Positions 1 to 8,186 are shown, counted from the first letter of the stretch. The stretch is 64,000 nt of DNA from Ponticoccus alexandrii (GCF_016806125.1 NZ_CP047166.1:3348001-3412000); one strand, 5' to 3'. The notes: generated by a model not told the origin, from the sequence alone. Translations and numbers: made by a program.

Positions 1-60
1 CTGATGGACAGCGCCGACAGCGAGCTGTGGTCGGTGGAGCTGGAGCCCAAGCGGGCGTAA
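1..60 (+). CDS. C-terminal tail of an unidentified protein (5' part outside window)
   Basis: Only the last 19 codons and a TAA stop lie in the window; frame 1 reads to a tail ending ELEPKRA. So short a tail identifies no family. A perfect hairpin begins 15 bases after the stop and about 450 gene-free bases follow, so this is probably the last gene of its transcription unit. That it is coding is inferred from the open frame and from the hairpin placed just after the stop. Confidence 0.5.
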   Translation: MMDSADSELWSVELEPKRA

Positions 61-74
61 GGCCGGACACGACC

Positions 75-102
75 GGATCGCGGGTCAGGCGGCCCGCGAT
101 CC
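75..102 (+). terminator. Hairpin after the first gene, probable terminator
   Basis: A perfect 10-bp inverted repeat (GGATCGCGGG, 75-84, with CCCGCGATCC, 93-102) encloses an 8-base loop and lies just after the stop at 60. It has no following T-run, so it may be an imperfect intrinsic terminator or an RNA-stabilising 3' hairpin. Confidence 0.5.
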
Positions 103-436
103 ATCCTTGCGGCGGCATGACCAAGCGAAGCCGCGCCGGGCCGTGGTCGGGCGATCCATGGCTTCGGGATGGCGCATTGTCTTGGCCAAGTCTTTGTGAG
201 CTCGGACAGGGCGCGCCCGTATCGACCCAAAGCCGGACCCCGGGACGGCCCGGCGATGTGCGGCGGCTGCGCCTTGATTCCACGCCGGCGCGACTCCGAC
301 CCGGAAAGCGATGCGCGCGGCATGCTTGGACGCATGAAATCCCGGCCTCAGACAGCACCGACACCATCCCAAGTCAGCCCATCACAGCGCCACCTGCCCC
401 GCCGCCCCGTCCCAAATCCCGGCAAATGTCGCTTTT
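103..436. other. Gene-free stretch upstream of the AGCS symporter
   Basis: Several frames stay open here because of high GC, but none has a ribosome-binding site with a recognisable product. I see no tRNA or conserved RNA. It is best read as the spacer between a terminated gene and the symporter promoter. Confidence 0.5.
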
Positions 437-465
437 TTGGGCAATCCCGCCCCGGTTGTTATAGA
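437..465 (+). promoter_or_regulatory. Candidate sigma-70 promoter of the AGCS symporter gene
   Basis: TTGGGC (437-442) and TATAGA (460-465) are separated by exactly 17 bases and sit in a locally AT-rich patch about 85 bases before the start codon. Each box matches four of six consensus bases. This is a reading by eye, with no support beyond spacing and position. Confidence 0.4.
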
Positions 466-550
466 CAATTGATTAATTTACGGACCACCTTTCAGGGATG
501 CACCCCGACAGACGGGCGCACTCCAAGAACGAGAAAAACAGAGAGGGCAC

Positions 551-1984
551 ATGTCTTTCATCGAATCCTTCTTCGGTCTGATCGGAGACCTCACATGGGG
601 ATGGGCGCTGATCCCCTTCCTCGTGATCTTCGGCTGCTTTTTGACCATCGCCACGAATTTCGTTCAGTTCCGGTATTTCAAGCGCATGTTCCGCGTCCTG
701 AAGGGCGACAACCAGTCCTCGGACCCGAACACCATCTCGGCGCGCGAGGCGCTTTTCGTCTCCGTCGGCGGGCGCGTCGGCGGCGGCAACATCGCGGGCG
801 TCGCGGTGGCGATCACGCTGGGCGGACCGGGCGCGGTCTTCTGGATGTGGGCCATCGCGCTGGTCGGCATGGCCACCAGCCTCGTCGAATGTACGCTGGC
901 ACAGGCCTACAAGCGCCGCGAGCCCGACGGTTCGTTCCGGGGCGGCCCGGCACGGATGATCATCCACGGCCTCGGCAAGGACTACAAATGGCTCGCGGTG
1001 ATCTACGCGATCTGCCTGATCGCCGCCTTCGGCATCGGCTTTCCGGCCTTTCAGGGCAACACCGTGGCCGGCGCGGCAGAGAACGCCTTTGGTCTGAACC
1101 GCTGGATCACCGGCATCGTCCTGACGGCGGGCACCGGCTGGATCGTGTTCGGCGGCATGCACCGGATCGCCAAGGCATCGGACATCATCGTGCCGGTCAT
1201 GGCCTTCGGATACATCGCCATGGCGCTGATCGTGATCGTGATCAACATCATCCACGTCCCGGGCGTGCTGATCGACATCGTCGCGAACGCCTTCGGCCTT
1301 CAGGAAGCGGTCGGCGGCGGCATGGGTGCGGCCCTCGCGCAGGGTCTGCGCCGCGGTCTCTTCTCGAACGAAGCCGGTCTGGGCTCCGCCCCCAACGTGG
1401 CCGCCACGGCGGACGTGCGGCACCCGGTGAGTCAGGGCATCACGCAGAGCTTCTCGGTCTTCATCGACACGATCGTCATCTGCACCTGTACCGCTCTGAT
1501 GATCCTGCTGGGTGACGTCTACGTGCCCGGAGCCGAGATCGACGGCGTCGTACTGACGCAGGACAGCCTTGCCTCGCACCTTGGGACATGGACCAGCTAC
1601 TTCCTGACCGTGGCGGTGCTGCTCTTCGCCTTCTCGTCGATCATCTACAACTACTACCTCGGCGACAACGCCCTGACGGTGCTGACCAAGAACCCGCAGG
1701 CCTCGCTGATCTTCAAACTGGTGCTGATGGTCATCGTCTTCCTTGGTGCGGTGGCACCGGGCGCGACGGCGATCTTCTTCTTCTCGGACCCGATGATGGG
1801 CGTGCTGGCGCTGGTCAACCTGCTGGCGCTGATGATGCTCTTCCCGATCCTGCGCCGCATCCTGCGCGACTTCGACGAGCAGAGGGCGGCGGGCGTGCAC
1901 CGTCCGCGCTTCGACCCGACTAAGTTCCCCGACCTCGACCTGGACCACACGGCCTGGGATCACCGCGAGGCGGCGCCGGATTAA
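551..1984 (+). CDS. Alanine/glycine:cation symporter (AGCS family)
   Basis: A 477-residue inner-membrane transporter of the sodium:alanine/glycine symporter family, importing small neutral amino acids with Na+ (or H+). Hydrophobic segments run through nearly the whole chain. The family signature GGRVGGGNIAGVA is at residues 73-85 and the second conserved block SNEAGLGSAPNVAATA is near residue 270. Length fits the family. The ATG at 551 is preceded by AGAGAGGG. It is transcribed alone, with a promoter-like patch before it and a strong terminator after it. The exact substrate cannot be told from sequence; alanine or glycine is the family norm. Confidence 0.93.
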   Translation: MSFIESFFGLIGDLTWGWALIPFLVIFGCFLTIATNFVQFRYFKRMFRVLKGDNQSSDPNTISAREALFVSVGGRVGGGNIAGVAVAITLGGPGAVFWMWAIALVGMATSLVECTLAQAYKRREPDGSFRGGPARMIIHGLGKDYKWLAVIYAICLIAAFGIGFPAFQGNTVAGAAENAFGLNRWITGIVLTAGTGWIVFGGMHRIAKASDIIVPVMAFGYIAMALIVIVINIIHVPGVLIDIVANAFGLQEAVGGGMGAALAQGLRRGLFSNEAGLGSAPNVAATADVRHPVSQGITQSFSVFIDTIVICTCTALMILLGDVYVPGAEIDGVVLTQDSLASHLGTWTSYFLTVAVLLFAFSSIIYNYYLGDNALTVLTKNPQASLIFKLVLMVIVFLGAVAPGATAIFFFSDPMMGVLALVNLLALMMLFPILRRILRDFDEQRAAGVHRPRFDPTKFPDLDLDHTAWDHREAAPD

Positions 1985-2009
1985 GGCACTGGCTGGATGA
2001 CACCGGAGA

Positions 2010-2037
2010 GGGCCGCGCAGATCGCGCGGCCCTTTTT
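2010..2037 (+). terminator. Rho-independent terminator of the AGCS gene
   Basis: GGGCCGCGC (2010-2018) pairs perfectly with GCGCGGCCC (2024-2032) around a 5-base loop and is followed by five T (2033-2037), 26 bases after the stop codon. This is a textbook intrinsic terminator. Confidence 0.9.
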
Positions 2038-2092
2038 GCGTTTTGCGGTCCGTTCTGGTGATGTCGACCGCCTTGCGGCAGGCGACCGGGTT

Positions 2093-2156
2093 GGGGGCTC
2101 TGCCCCCGCCGCTGCGCGGCCCCCCGAGGTATTTGGAAGACCAAAGAAGCAGGGGC
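2093..2156 (-). repeat. Intergenic hairpin repeat, copy 1
   Basis: Read on the minus strand this starts CCCCTGCTTCTTTGG, continues with the core AAATACCTCGGGG and ends in G/C hairpins. It is nearly identical over about 64 bases to the copy at 9872-9935 (I count one substitution). It lies downstream of the minus-strand gene ending at 2242. Confidence 0.8.
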
Positions 2157-2241
2157 CAGGGCAGGTCAGCGCCGGAGCGCGGTTTGGGTGGCGGTCCTTG
2201 AAGGCGGGCCGAGACCGGACCGAGGAGTCCGGTCCCCTTCC

Positions 2242-2742
2242 TCAGCGGCGCGCCAGATGGTAGCCGCGGCCCTGCAGGCAGCCGATGCCGTAGACAGGAC
2301 GGGCCTTGCCCTTGTACCAAGCGCGGGTTGCGCAGGCGCGCGGCAGGTGGCCCCGGTAGTTGCGGTCCAGGCAATGGGCCGAGAGCGCATACCAGGATTT
2401 ATGGCGGCCACCGACCTGACGCACGCAGTGACGCGGCAGGGCTGCCGGCTGCCACCGCTTCTTGCCGTACCCCTTGTGCTTGCCGTGACCCCGCTGGTCG
2501 CCGTACCACTGGCGCTGCTTGCCGTGCCACTGGCGCTGGTGGCCATACTGGCGTTGATGACCGTACTGGCGATGGTTGACCTCGACCTTGCCGCCCTCGA
2601 CGGCCTGTCCGAGAAGGTAGAGCGTCGCTGCCGCCCCGACGGCACGCTTCAACCCCTCGTTGTCGGCCCGGGCCGGTGCGGCGCTAAGGGTTGCGATCAG
2701 GGCGCCTACGGCAAGAATGGCGGTGATGAATCTGGCGGACAT
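2242..2742 (-). CDS. Secreted His/Gln/Tyr-rich small protein, function unknown
   Basis: A 166-residue protein with a clear signal peptide (MSARFITAILAVGALIATL..., cleavage near APARA/DN). A low-complexity centre holds tandem copies of a QYGHQRQ-like unit, followed by a Lys/Gly stretch. The C-terminal part carries four Cys in a more ordered sequence (RHCVR, AHCLD, RACATR, GIGCLQG), so a disulphide-bonded domain is likely. The ATG at 2742 was chosen because GAAAGGAG lies just upstream and the signal peptide begins there; an upstream in-frame ATG at 2793 would spoil the signal peptide. I do not recognise a family. The repeat also shows as degenerate tandem DNA repeats at roughly 2490-2570. Confidence 0.75.
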   Translation of the reverse strand: MSARFITAILAVGALIATLSAAPARADNEGLKRAVGAAATLYLLGQAVEGGKVEVNHRQYGHQRQYGHQRQWHGKQRQWYGDQRGHGKHKGYGKKRWQPAALPRHCVRQVGGRHKSWYALSAHCLDRNYRGHLPRACATRAWYKGKARPVYGIGCLQGRGYHLARR

Positions 2743-2918
2743 GGGATTCTCCTTTCGGGTTGGGTGGAGGCGCTCTATCCTCGGGACAGGCACCCTGCCC
2801 CGTCAGCCTCGACCCGCCGCGCCGATCCGGGCAATAGCAGGCCCCGGCTATCGGATAACCGGCCCCGCACCGCCCTGTTGTTATTGAATTTCCAGCCGTT
2901 CACCCACAGTCTGCCAGC

Positions 2919-3203
2919 ATGAGACGCTCACTCGCCATTCCCCTCCTGATCCTGACGCTTGCGGCCCTGCCCGGTGCCGCCGCAGCGGACTGCTTCATCC
3001 ATTACAAGGCCAAGCGGGACAACCCGCTGAGACTGCACTACGGGATCGTGCAGGTTTCCGGCTCTTGCCCCGGCTCCCCGGCCGGAGCCGTCAGTTCGCG
3101 GATCTCTTCTGCGGGCTGGTCCCTTCTGAACGTCACCAAGGTGAGCGAGTCGCCGCCAAGCGCATCGGAAATCAGCAGTGCCGGATCACACTATTACCGC
3201 TAG
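2919..3203 (+). CDS. Small secreted protein, function unknown
   Basis: A 94-residue protein with an N-terminal signal peptide (cleavage about residue 23, AAA/DCF) and a short mature part starting CFIHYKAKRDNPLRLHYG. The mature protein has only two Cys. Its 3' end overlaps the next gene by 26 bases, so the two are probably co-translated. From memory, similar short proteins occur in other Rhodobacteraceae beside the same kind of membrane protein, but I cannot name a family. No good ribosome-binding site is visible before the ATG. Confidence 0.7.
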   Translation: MRRSLAIPLLILTLAALPGAAAADCFIHYKAKRDNPLRLHYGIVQVSGSCPGSPAGAVSSRISSAGWSLLNVTKVSESPPSASEISSAGSHYYR

Positions 3204-3882
3204 CGACAGCCGCCGCTCCAGCGCCCGCATCGTCGCCGCAGGGATCACCGCCATCGTGCTGATCCTTGCGGTGGCCGGTGCGCTGCTGCTGCTGACGCTG
3301 CCGGACGGCAATGCCTTCAACGCGCGGGTCGAGCGGATCTTCGTCGAGAACGACAACCTGCAAAGCCAGGCCGAGGTCGCGCTGCTGGAGATCCTCGCGC
3401 AATCCGGTACCGCCTTTTCCGACACGCTGGCCAGTTACCGGGTGGTGATCTTCGTTCTGCTGGTCTTTGCCACGGCGCTTCTGGTGGCCGCGCTGGTCTT
3501 TCTGGTGCTGCTGATCTCGCTCAACCGCCGCATGGCGCAGATCGAACGCTCGGGCATCGAGGTCAGTTCTCTGATCATCTCGCGAGAGGAAAACACGGTC
3601 TACCTGAACACCATGGGCTTCAAGCTGACCGACGCGATGATCGAGACGCTGTCGGTGCTGGCAGAGGCGCGGCTGGACGACGAGATGCTGTCGGGCGCGC
3701 AGATCGAATCGATGATTTCGGGCAAGCCCGAGATGGATTGCGAAGAGGCCGCCGGCGCCACCCGCATCAAACGCCTGCGCGACGGGCTGGGCAACCAGAT
3801 GGTGTCGGAACTGCTGGTCAAGAACATCGCCCGGCGCGGCTATGTGCTGGCCATCGACAAGGGCGTGATCGAGGTCATCTGA
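3178..3882 (+). CDS. Membrane-anchored protein with a C-terminal winged-helix domain
   Basis: A 234-residue protein starting with GTG inside the end of the preceding gene. Two hydrophobic segments (about residues 18-41 and 88-114) flank a short Asp/Glu-containing loop. The remaining C-terminal region (about 140-226) reads like an OmpR/ToxR-type winged helix: a leading beta strand, TDAMIETLSVLAEA, SGAQIESMIS, a recognition-helix-like ATRIKRLRDGLGN, and a wing KNIARRGYVLAI. The N-terminal tail should be cytoplasmic, the loop periplasmic and the winged helix cytoplasmic. This suggests a membrane-bound transcription factor, possibly sensing through the small secreted partner encoded just upstream. 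The fold call is by eye; DNA binding is inference. Confidence 0.75.
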   Translation: MPDHTITASDSRRSSARIVAAGITAIVLILAVAGALLLLTLPDGNAFNARVERIFVENDNLQSQAEVALLEILAQSGTAFSDTLASYRVVIFVLLVFATALLVAALVFLVLLISLNRRMAQIERSGIEVSSLIISREENTVYLNTMGFKLTDAMIETLSVLAEARLDDEMLSGAQIESMISGKPEMDCEEAAGATRIKRLRDGLGNQMVSELLVKNIARRGYVLAIDKGVIEVI

Positions 3883-4057
3883 GCCGCCATTACACCATAA
3901 GCCTGCAGCCTCGACCGGTTCAGCCCAGCTCAGGAGGTGCAAAAGCCTTTAAAACAAAGGCAACGCAGGCTTGTTCCGCGGTTTAGCCGAAGGCAGCTTT
4001 GAGAAAATGGGGGCTTCGGCTAGGCTTTCCTGTGACATTTTTCAGGAGTGCGTCGAA

Positions 4058-4684
4058 ATGGAATTTGATGAACAGATTGAGAGCCTTGAACGGCTTAGAG
4101 AGCTGCTGCCGACCGAAGGGTTTACCAACACCTTTCTTAAGGTAACTGACCGGCTGAACGAGACCGCGCGGAATTTTATAGGACTTGCGCCATTTGTTGT
4201 CGTCGCAACCAAAGCGTCTGGGGGTCTGATTGATGTTTCGCCCAAAGGCGATCCTGCAGGTTTCGTGGAGGTCTATGATGACAAGACGCTCATAATCCCG
4301 GACAGACTCGGCAACCACCGTGTCGATGGCTTTCAAAATATACTGGAAGACCCAAACATCGCTTTGCTTTTCGTAGTGCCGGGGCATGGCGACACCCTGC
4401 GTATCGCGGGCAAGGCACGCATCGTGCGAGACGCCGCGATCAGCAAGAGGCATGCGATCAACGGCAAGGAACCTTTGCTCGCACTTGTAATAGAGGTTGA
4501 GGAAGCCTTCATGCATTGTTCGAAGTCTTTCATCCGGTCCCGATTGTGGCACTCTGATCACTGGCCCGAACGAAAGTCGGCCCCGACGCTCGCTGACTGG
4601 GTGATATCGACAGTTGACAGAGAGCAGACGCTGAAACAGGTCGAGGACGACCACATGACAGATGAGGACACGCGGCTCTACTGA
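4058..4684 (+). CDS. Pyridoxamine 5'-phosphate oxidase-family (FMN-binding split barrel) protein
   Basis: About 208 residues, resembling the MSMEG_1061-type PNPOx-like FMN proteins: FVVVATKASGGLIDVSPKGDPAGFVEV, then DRLGNHRVDGFQNILEDPNIALLFVVPG, then DTLRIAGKARIV. Such proteins bind FMN and reduce or oxidise small substrates of unknown identity; classic PdxH activity should not be assumed. ATG 4058 was chosen because AGGAG lies 10 bases before it; the frame is open further upstream to 3971. Base composition and codon choice are visibly more AT-rich than all neighbours (ATA, TTT and AAA codons, AT-rich flanks), and it sits on the 3' side of tRNA-Arg, so recent acquisition is likely. Confidence 0.85.
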   Translation: MEFDEQIESLERLRELLPTEGFTNTFLKVTDRLNETARNFIGLAPFVVVATKASGGLIDVSPKGDPAGFVEVYDDKTLIIPDRLGNHRVDGFQNILEDPNIALLFVVPGHGDTLRIAGKARIVRDAAISKRHAINGKEPLLALVIEVEEAFMHCSKSFIRSRLWHSDHWPERKSAPTLADWVISTVDREQTLKQVEDDHMTDEDTRLY

Positions 4685-4742
4685 ATTTCTATAAGCCGTC
4701 ATTTGTTCAGATTGCAGCATCACGTAAAGCGGGCTTATTTTA

Positions 4743-4770
4743 GACTTTCGCTGCGCAGAGCACGAAAGTC
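4743..4770. terminator. Perfect 8-bp inverted repeat between the AT-rich gene and tRNA-Arg
   Basis: GACTTTCG (4743-4750) pairs with CGAAAGTC (4763-4770) around 12 bases that are themselves partly palindromic (CTGCGCAG). It lies 58 bases after the stop at 4684. It could act as a weak terminator for either strand; no T-run follows on the plus strand. Confidence 0.35.
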
Positions 4771-4917
4771 AGCTTCGTGATTTACTCCCATTCTGCGTAG
4801 TTGCTAGCGACGATCCGAGCCCCACAGTGCCTCAGCGCATAAAGCCCTTGACATGGGGGGCATGAAACCCGCCAAAACGTGCATGCATTTGCTTCATTGG
4901 CAATGAACCGCAAGGGC

Positions 4918-4994
4918 TGGCGATCCCGGCAGGATTCGAACCTGCAACCTGCCCCTTAGGAGGGGGCTGCTCTATCCAGTTGAGCCACGGGACC
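4918..4994 (-). tRNA. tRNA-Arg (anticodon CCT)
   Basis: A complete cloverleaf reads on the minus strand: acceptor GGTCCCG with CGGGATC, D-arm GCTC...GAGC, anticodon arm GCCCC-CTCCTAA-GGGGC with anticodon CCT, T-arm GCAGG-TTCGAAT-CCTGC, discriminator G and an encoded CCA at 4918-4920. It decodes the rare AGG codon. Its 3' end faces the AT-rich gene at 4058-4684, the side on which integrating elements normally insert. Confidence 0.95.
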
Positions 4995-5264
4995 GCGCGG
5001 GGGCGGTCTTAACCCGGATCGCCGCCGCTGTCATGCCCTGTTATGCCAGCGCCCCAAGCTGCGGCTCCGGCACACCACCCACGGCAACAAGCAGCCTGTC
5101 CGCAGGCTGCGGCGAACCGGCGGCGGGGTCTGCAATTGCCCCGCCGCGCCTGCCGCCGCTGTGTCCCGCCCCCCGCGACCTTTTTCCCGACCGCCCCTTG
5201 TCATGCGTCTTGGCCTCCTTCTGGGGTTGGAGTAACCTCCGGGCAAACAAGAGAGGTTCTGCCC

Positions 5265-6290
5265 TTGGCCAGCGACGATCCCCGCCCCCTTACCCTTCGC
5301 GATGTCTCCGAGGCTTCGGGTGTGTCCGAGATGACCGTCAGCCGCGTGCTGCGCAACCGTGGCGACGTCAGCCACGCCACCCGCGAGCGGGTGCTGGAAG
5401 CTGCAAAGACCCTTGGCTACGTGCCCAACAAGATCGCGGGCGCACTGGCCAGCCAGCGGGTGAACCTTGTCGCGGTTATCATTCCCAGCCTGCGCAACAT
5501 GGTCTTTCCCGAGGTCATGGCCGGCATCAGCGGCGTGCTGGAAGACACCGAGTTGCAACCGGTCGTCGGCGTCACCGACTACATGCCCGAGAAGGAAGAG
5601 CGCGTCCTCTACGAGATGCTGTCGTGGCGGCCTTCGGGCGTGATCGTCGCGGGGCTGGAGCATACAGAGGCATCGATCGCCATGCTCAAGGCCTCCGGCA
5701 TCCCGGTGGTCGAGATCATGGACACCGACGGCAAGCCCATCGACTGCGCCGTGGGCATCAGCCACCGCCGCGCGGGGCGCGAGATGGCGCGCGCGATCCT
5801 CAAGCAGGGCTATCAGCGCATCGGCTTCATGGGCACCAAGATGCCGCTCGACCACCGGGCGCGGAAGCGGTTCGAGGGCTTCACAGAAGCCTTGGCGAAA
5901 GAGGGCGTCGAGATCGTCACGCAGGAGTTCTATTCCGGCGGCTCGGCGCTGGCCAAGGGCCGCGAGATGACCCGCACCATGCTGGAGCGTGAGCCGGAAC
6001 TGGATTTCCTCTATTACTCCAATGACATGATCGCGGCGGGCGGATTGATGGAACTGCTCGATCAGGGCATCGACATCCCCGGTCAGATCGGCATCGCGGG
6101 CTTCAACGGGGTCGAACTGCTGGACGGCCTGCCGCGTCAGGTTGCCACCATGGACGCCTGCCGGACCGAAATCGGCACCAAGGCGGCCCAGGTCATCGCC
6201 GCGCGGGTCGAGAACCCCGATGCCGAGATCGAGCGCATCATGGAACTGACGCCCCGGATCAGCTACGGCGACACGCTGAAGCGCCGCTAG
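5265..6290 (+). CDS. LacI/GalR-family transcriptional regulator (gluconate-repressor-like)
   Basis: About 341 residues. The N-terminal LacI helix-turn-helix is at about 11-31 (LRDVSEASGVSEMTVSRVLR) followed by the hinge helix, then a periplasmic-binding-protein-like effector domain (from about 65 to the end). The block SLRNMVFPEVMAGI and the overall character resemble the GntR/IdnR subgroup that responds to sugar acids. The TTG at 5265 was chosen because the conserved N-terminus begins there and GAGAGG lies just upstream; the same frame is open to 5043 but that extension is not LacI-like. No sugar-utilisation genes are adjacent, so the target operon lies elsewhere. The next gene starts 7 bases downstream. 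Confidence 0.88.
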   Translation: MASDDPRPLTLRDVSEASGVSEMTVSRVLRNRGDVSHATRERVLEAAKTLGYVPNKIAGALASQRVNLVAVIIPSLRNMVFPEVMAGISGVLEDTELQPVVGVTDYMPEKEERVLYEMLSWRPSGVIVAGLEHTEASIAMLKASGIPVVEIMDTDGKPIDCAVGISHRRAGREMARAILKQGYQRIGFMGTKMPLDHRARKRFEGFTEALAKEGVEIVTQEFYSGGSALAKGREMTRTMLEREPELDFLYYSNDMIAAGGLMELLDQGIDIPGQIGIAGFNGVELLDGLPRQVATMDACRTEIGTKAAQVIAARVENPDAEIERIMELTPRISYGDTLKRR

Positions 6291-6297
6291 GACGCCC

Positions 6298-7497
6298 GTG
6301 CAGCGGCTGGCCAACGACGCCGCGCGGCGGCTGTTCCTGCACCGGCACCTGCTGGCAGAGGTGCCCGCCGGTCCCGGCAAGGGCGCCGACCTGCACGGCC
6401 TGATCACGCGGCTGGGCTTCGTCCAGCTGGATAGCGTGCGCACGGTCGAGCGGGCGCATCACATGATCCTCTTCGCGCGGCGTCCGGCCTATCGCCCGCG
6501 CCACCTTGGCCCGCTGATGGAGCGCGACCGGCTGCTGTTCGAGCACTGGACCCATGACGCGGCGCTGATCCCCATGGCCTTCTACCCGCACTGGCGCCTG
6601 CGCTTCGCCCGCGACCGCGCGCGGCTGGAAAGCCGCTGGGAACGGCAGCGCCCGGCCGGCTTTTCGGAACAGGTGGCGCAGGTCATGCATCAGGTCCGCG
6701 AGACCGGGGCCTGTTCCTCCTCCGACGTGGGCGAAGGCGAGGTCCGCTCCAAGGGCGGCTGGTGGGAATGGCACCCGTCGAAAACCGCGCTGGAATACCT
6801 CTGGCGGTCCGGTGATCTTGCGGTCTGCCACCGCGAGGCCTTTCGCAAGAACTACGACCTGACGGAACGCGTGATCCCCGCCGAGGCCCGCGCATGGCTG
6901 CCCACAGAGGCCGAGAGCATCGACTGGCTCTGCCGCGCGGCGCTGGACCGGCTTGGCCTCGCCACCTCGGGCGAGTTGGCGGCCTTTTGGGCCACGGTCA
7001 CGCCACTTGAGGCCAAGGGCTGGGTCGAGGCGGCTCTGGCCCGGGGCGAGGTCGAGCCTGTGGAGGTCATGGGCCTGGACGGCAAGCCGCGCCAGTCGGT
7101 GGCCTTCCCCGGCGTCGTCGAGGCAGCGCAGGCGGCGCCGGAGCCGACCAAACGCCTGCGCGTACTCAGCCCCTTCGACCCGGCCCTGCGCGACCGCAAC
7201 CGGGCGGAGCGGCTGTTTGGATTTCACTACCGGATCGAGATCTTCGTGCCCGCCGCGCAACGCCGCTACGGCTACTACGTCTTCCCGCTGCTCGAAGGCG
7301 CGCGGCTGGTGGGCCGCATCGACATGGCCGCAGACCGCGCGACGGGCACGCTGGTCGTCAGCGCACTCTGGCCAGAGCGCGGGGTGCGCTGGGGAGAGGG
7401 CCGCCAGACACGGCTGGAGGCAGAGCTGACGCGCGTGGCGCGCTTCGCGGGACTGGAAAGCGTGCGGTTCGAAGGCGGCTGGCTGCGCACGGCCTGA
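6298..7497 (+). CDS. ycaQ: YcaQ-type winged-helix DNA glycosylase
   Basis: A 399-residue member of the HTH_42 / DUF1006 family, whose characterised members (AlkZ, E. coli YcaQ) are monofunctional DNA glycosylases that unhook interstrand crosslinks or bulky adducts. The family's catalytic motif is Gln-x-Gln in AlkZ and Gln-x-Asp in YcaQ; here residues 43-45 are QLD within GFVQLDSV, so this belongs with the YcaQ branch. The family block SPFDPALRDRNRAERLFGF lies in the C-terminal third. The start is GTG 6298, seven bases after the LacI-type gene, so the two may be co-transcribed. There is no biosynthetic cluster nearby, which favours a general repair role. Confidence 0.85.
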   Translation: MQRLANDAARRLFLHRHLLAEVPAGPGKGADLHGLITRLGFVQLDSVRTVERAHHMILFARRPAYRPRHLGPLMERDRLLFEHWTHDAALIPMAFYPHWRLRFARDRARLESRWERQRPAGFSEQVAQVMHQVRETGACSSSDVGEGEVRSKGGWWEWHPSKTALEYLWRSGDLAVCHREAFRKNYDLTERVIPAEARAWLPTEAESIDWLCRAALDRLGLATSGELAAFWATVTPLEAKGWVEAALARGEVEPVEVMGLDGKPRQSVAFPGVVEAAQAAPEPTKRLRVLSPFDPALRDRNRAERLFGFHYRIEIFVPAAQRRYGYYVFPLLEGARLVGRIDMAADRATGTLVVSALWPERGVRWGEGRQTRLEAELTRVARFAGLESVRFEGGWLRTA

Positions 7498-7568
7498 GCG
7501 CCGGGTCGATACCGGCCCGCGTGCCGTCATGCCAAGGGCGCGGCGGGTCGCGGACCCACCCTGCTCCG

Positions 7569-8186
7569 TCAGCCCGCCCGACCGCCGCGCTGTTCGACCT
7601 CGGCCACGGCCCGGGCCACCGCCGCCTCGATGCTCAGCGCAGTGGTGTCGATCTCCACCGCGTCCTCTGCCGCGCGCAGCGGCGCATCGGCGCGGCCCAT
7701 GTCGCGCTCATCCCGCGCCCGGACGTCCGCCAGCACGGCGGCGAGGTCGGTCTCGACCCCCTTGCCGCGCAACTCGGCAAAGCGCCGCTCGGCCCGGATC
7801 TCGGGCGAGGCGATGACAAAGAGCTTGGCCTCGGCCTCGGGGCAGATCACCGTGCCGATGTCACGCCCGTCCAGCACCGCGCCGCCCGCGCGCCGCGCAA
7901 AGGCGCGCTGGAAGTCCACCAGCGCCGCCCGCACCTCGGGGATCACCGCCACCTTCGACGCCGCCTCTGCCACGGCGGGCAGCCGCAGCGCGTCATTCTC
8001 CAGCGCGCCGGCCTGCAGGGCGCGGGCCGCCGCGATGGGCTCTTCGCCCTCCAGCAGGCGCGCGCCGACGGCCCGGTACAGAAGCCCGGTGTCCAGATGC
8101 GCAAAGCCGAAATGCGCTGCCAGCGCGCGGCTGATCGTGCCCTTGCCCGAGGCCGCCGGCCCGTCGATGGCGATAGTAAAGCTCAT
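7569..8186 (-). CDS. cmk: Cytidylate kinase
   Basis: A 205-residue CMP/dCMP kinase that converts CMP and dCMP to their diphosphates with ATP. The P-loop is at residues 9-17 (GPAASGKGT), followed by [12 protein letters not shown], the nucleotide-binding [11 protein letters not shown] block and the lid region ([13 protein letters not shown]). ATG 8186 is preceded by GGAGAGTAGG. It lies 92 bases downstream of aroA on the same strand, a pairing common in bacteria (aroA-cmk). It converges on ycaQ with about 70 bases between the stops. Confidence 0.95.
   Translation of the reverse strand: MSFTIAIDGPAASGKGTISRALAAHFGFAHLDTGLLYRAVGARLLEGEEPIAAARALQAGALENDALRLPAVAEAASKVAVIPEVRAALVDFQRAFARRAGGAVLDGRDIGTVICPEAEAKLFVIASPEIRAERRFAELRGKGVETDLAAVLADVRARDERDMGRADAPLRAAEDAVEIDTTALSIEAAVARAVAEVEQRGGRAG

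Noticed and set aside
473-2374. A 633-codon open frame on the minus strand opposite the symporter
   Set aside because: It is antisense to a clear AGCS gene and has Arg/His/Asp-rich junk composition typical of high-GC shadow frames. No ribosome-binding site or family blocks.
2480-2580. Short regularly spaced repeats that could suggest a CRISPR array
   Set aside because: They lie inside a coding region and encode the QYGHQRQ-type repeat; units are too short and there are no spacers.
3883-4057. Search for a duplicated tRNA-Arg 3' end (attachment site) left of the AT-rich gene
   Set aside because: No segment matching the tRNA T-arm and acceptor was found; the island idea rests on composition and position only.
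5031-6443. A 470-codon minus-strand frame opposite the LacI-type gene
   Set aside because: No family; antisense to a gene with a canonical helix-turn-helix.
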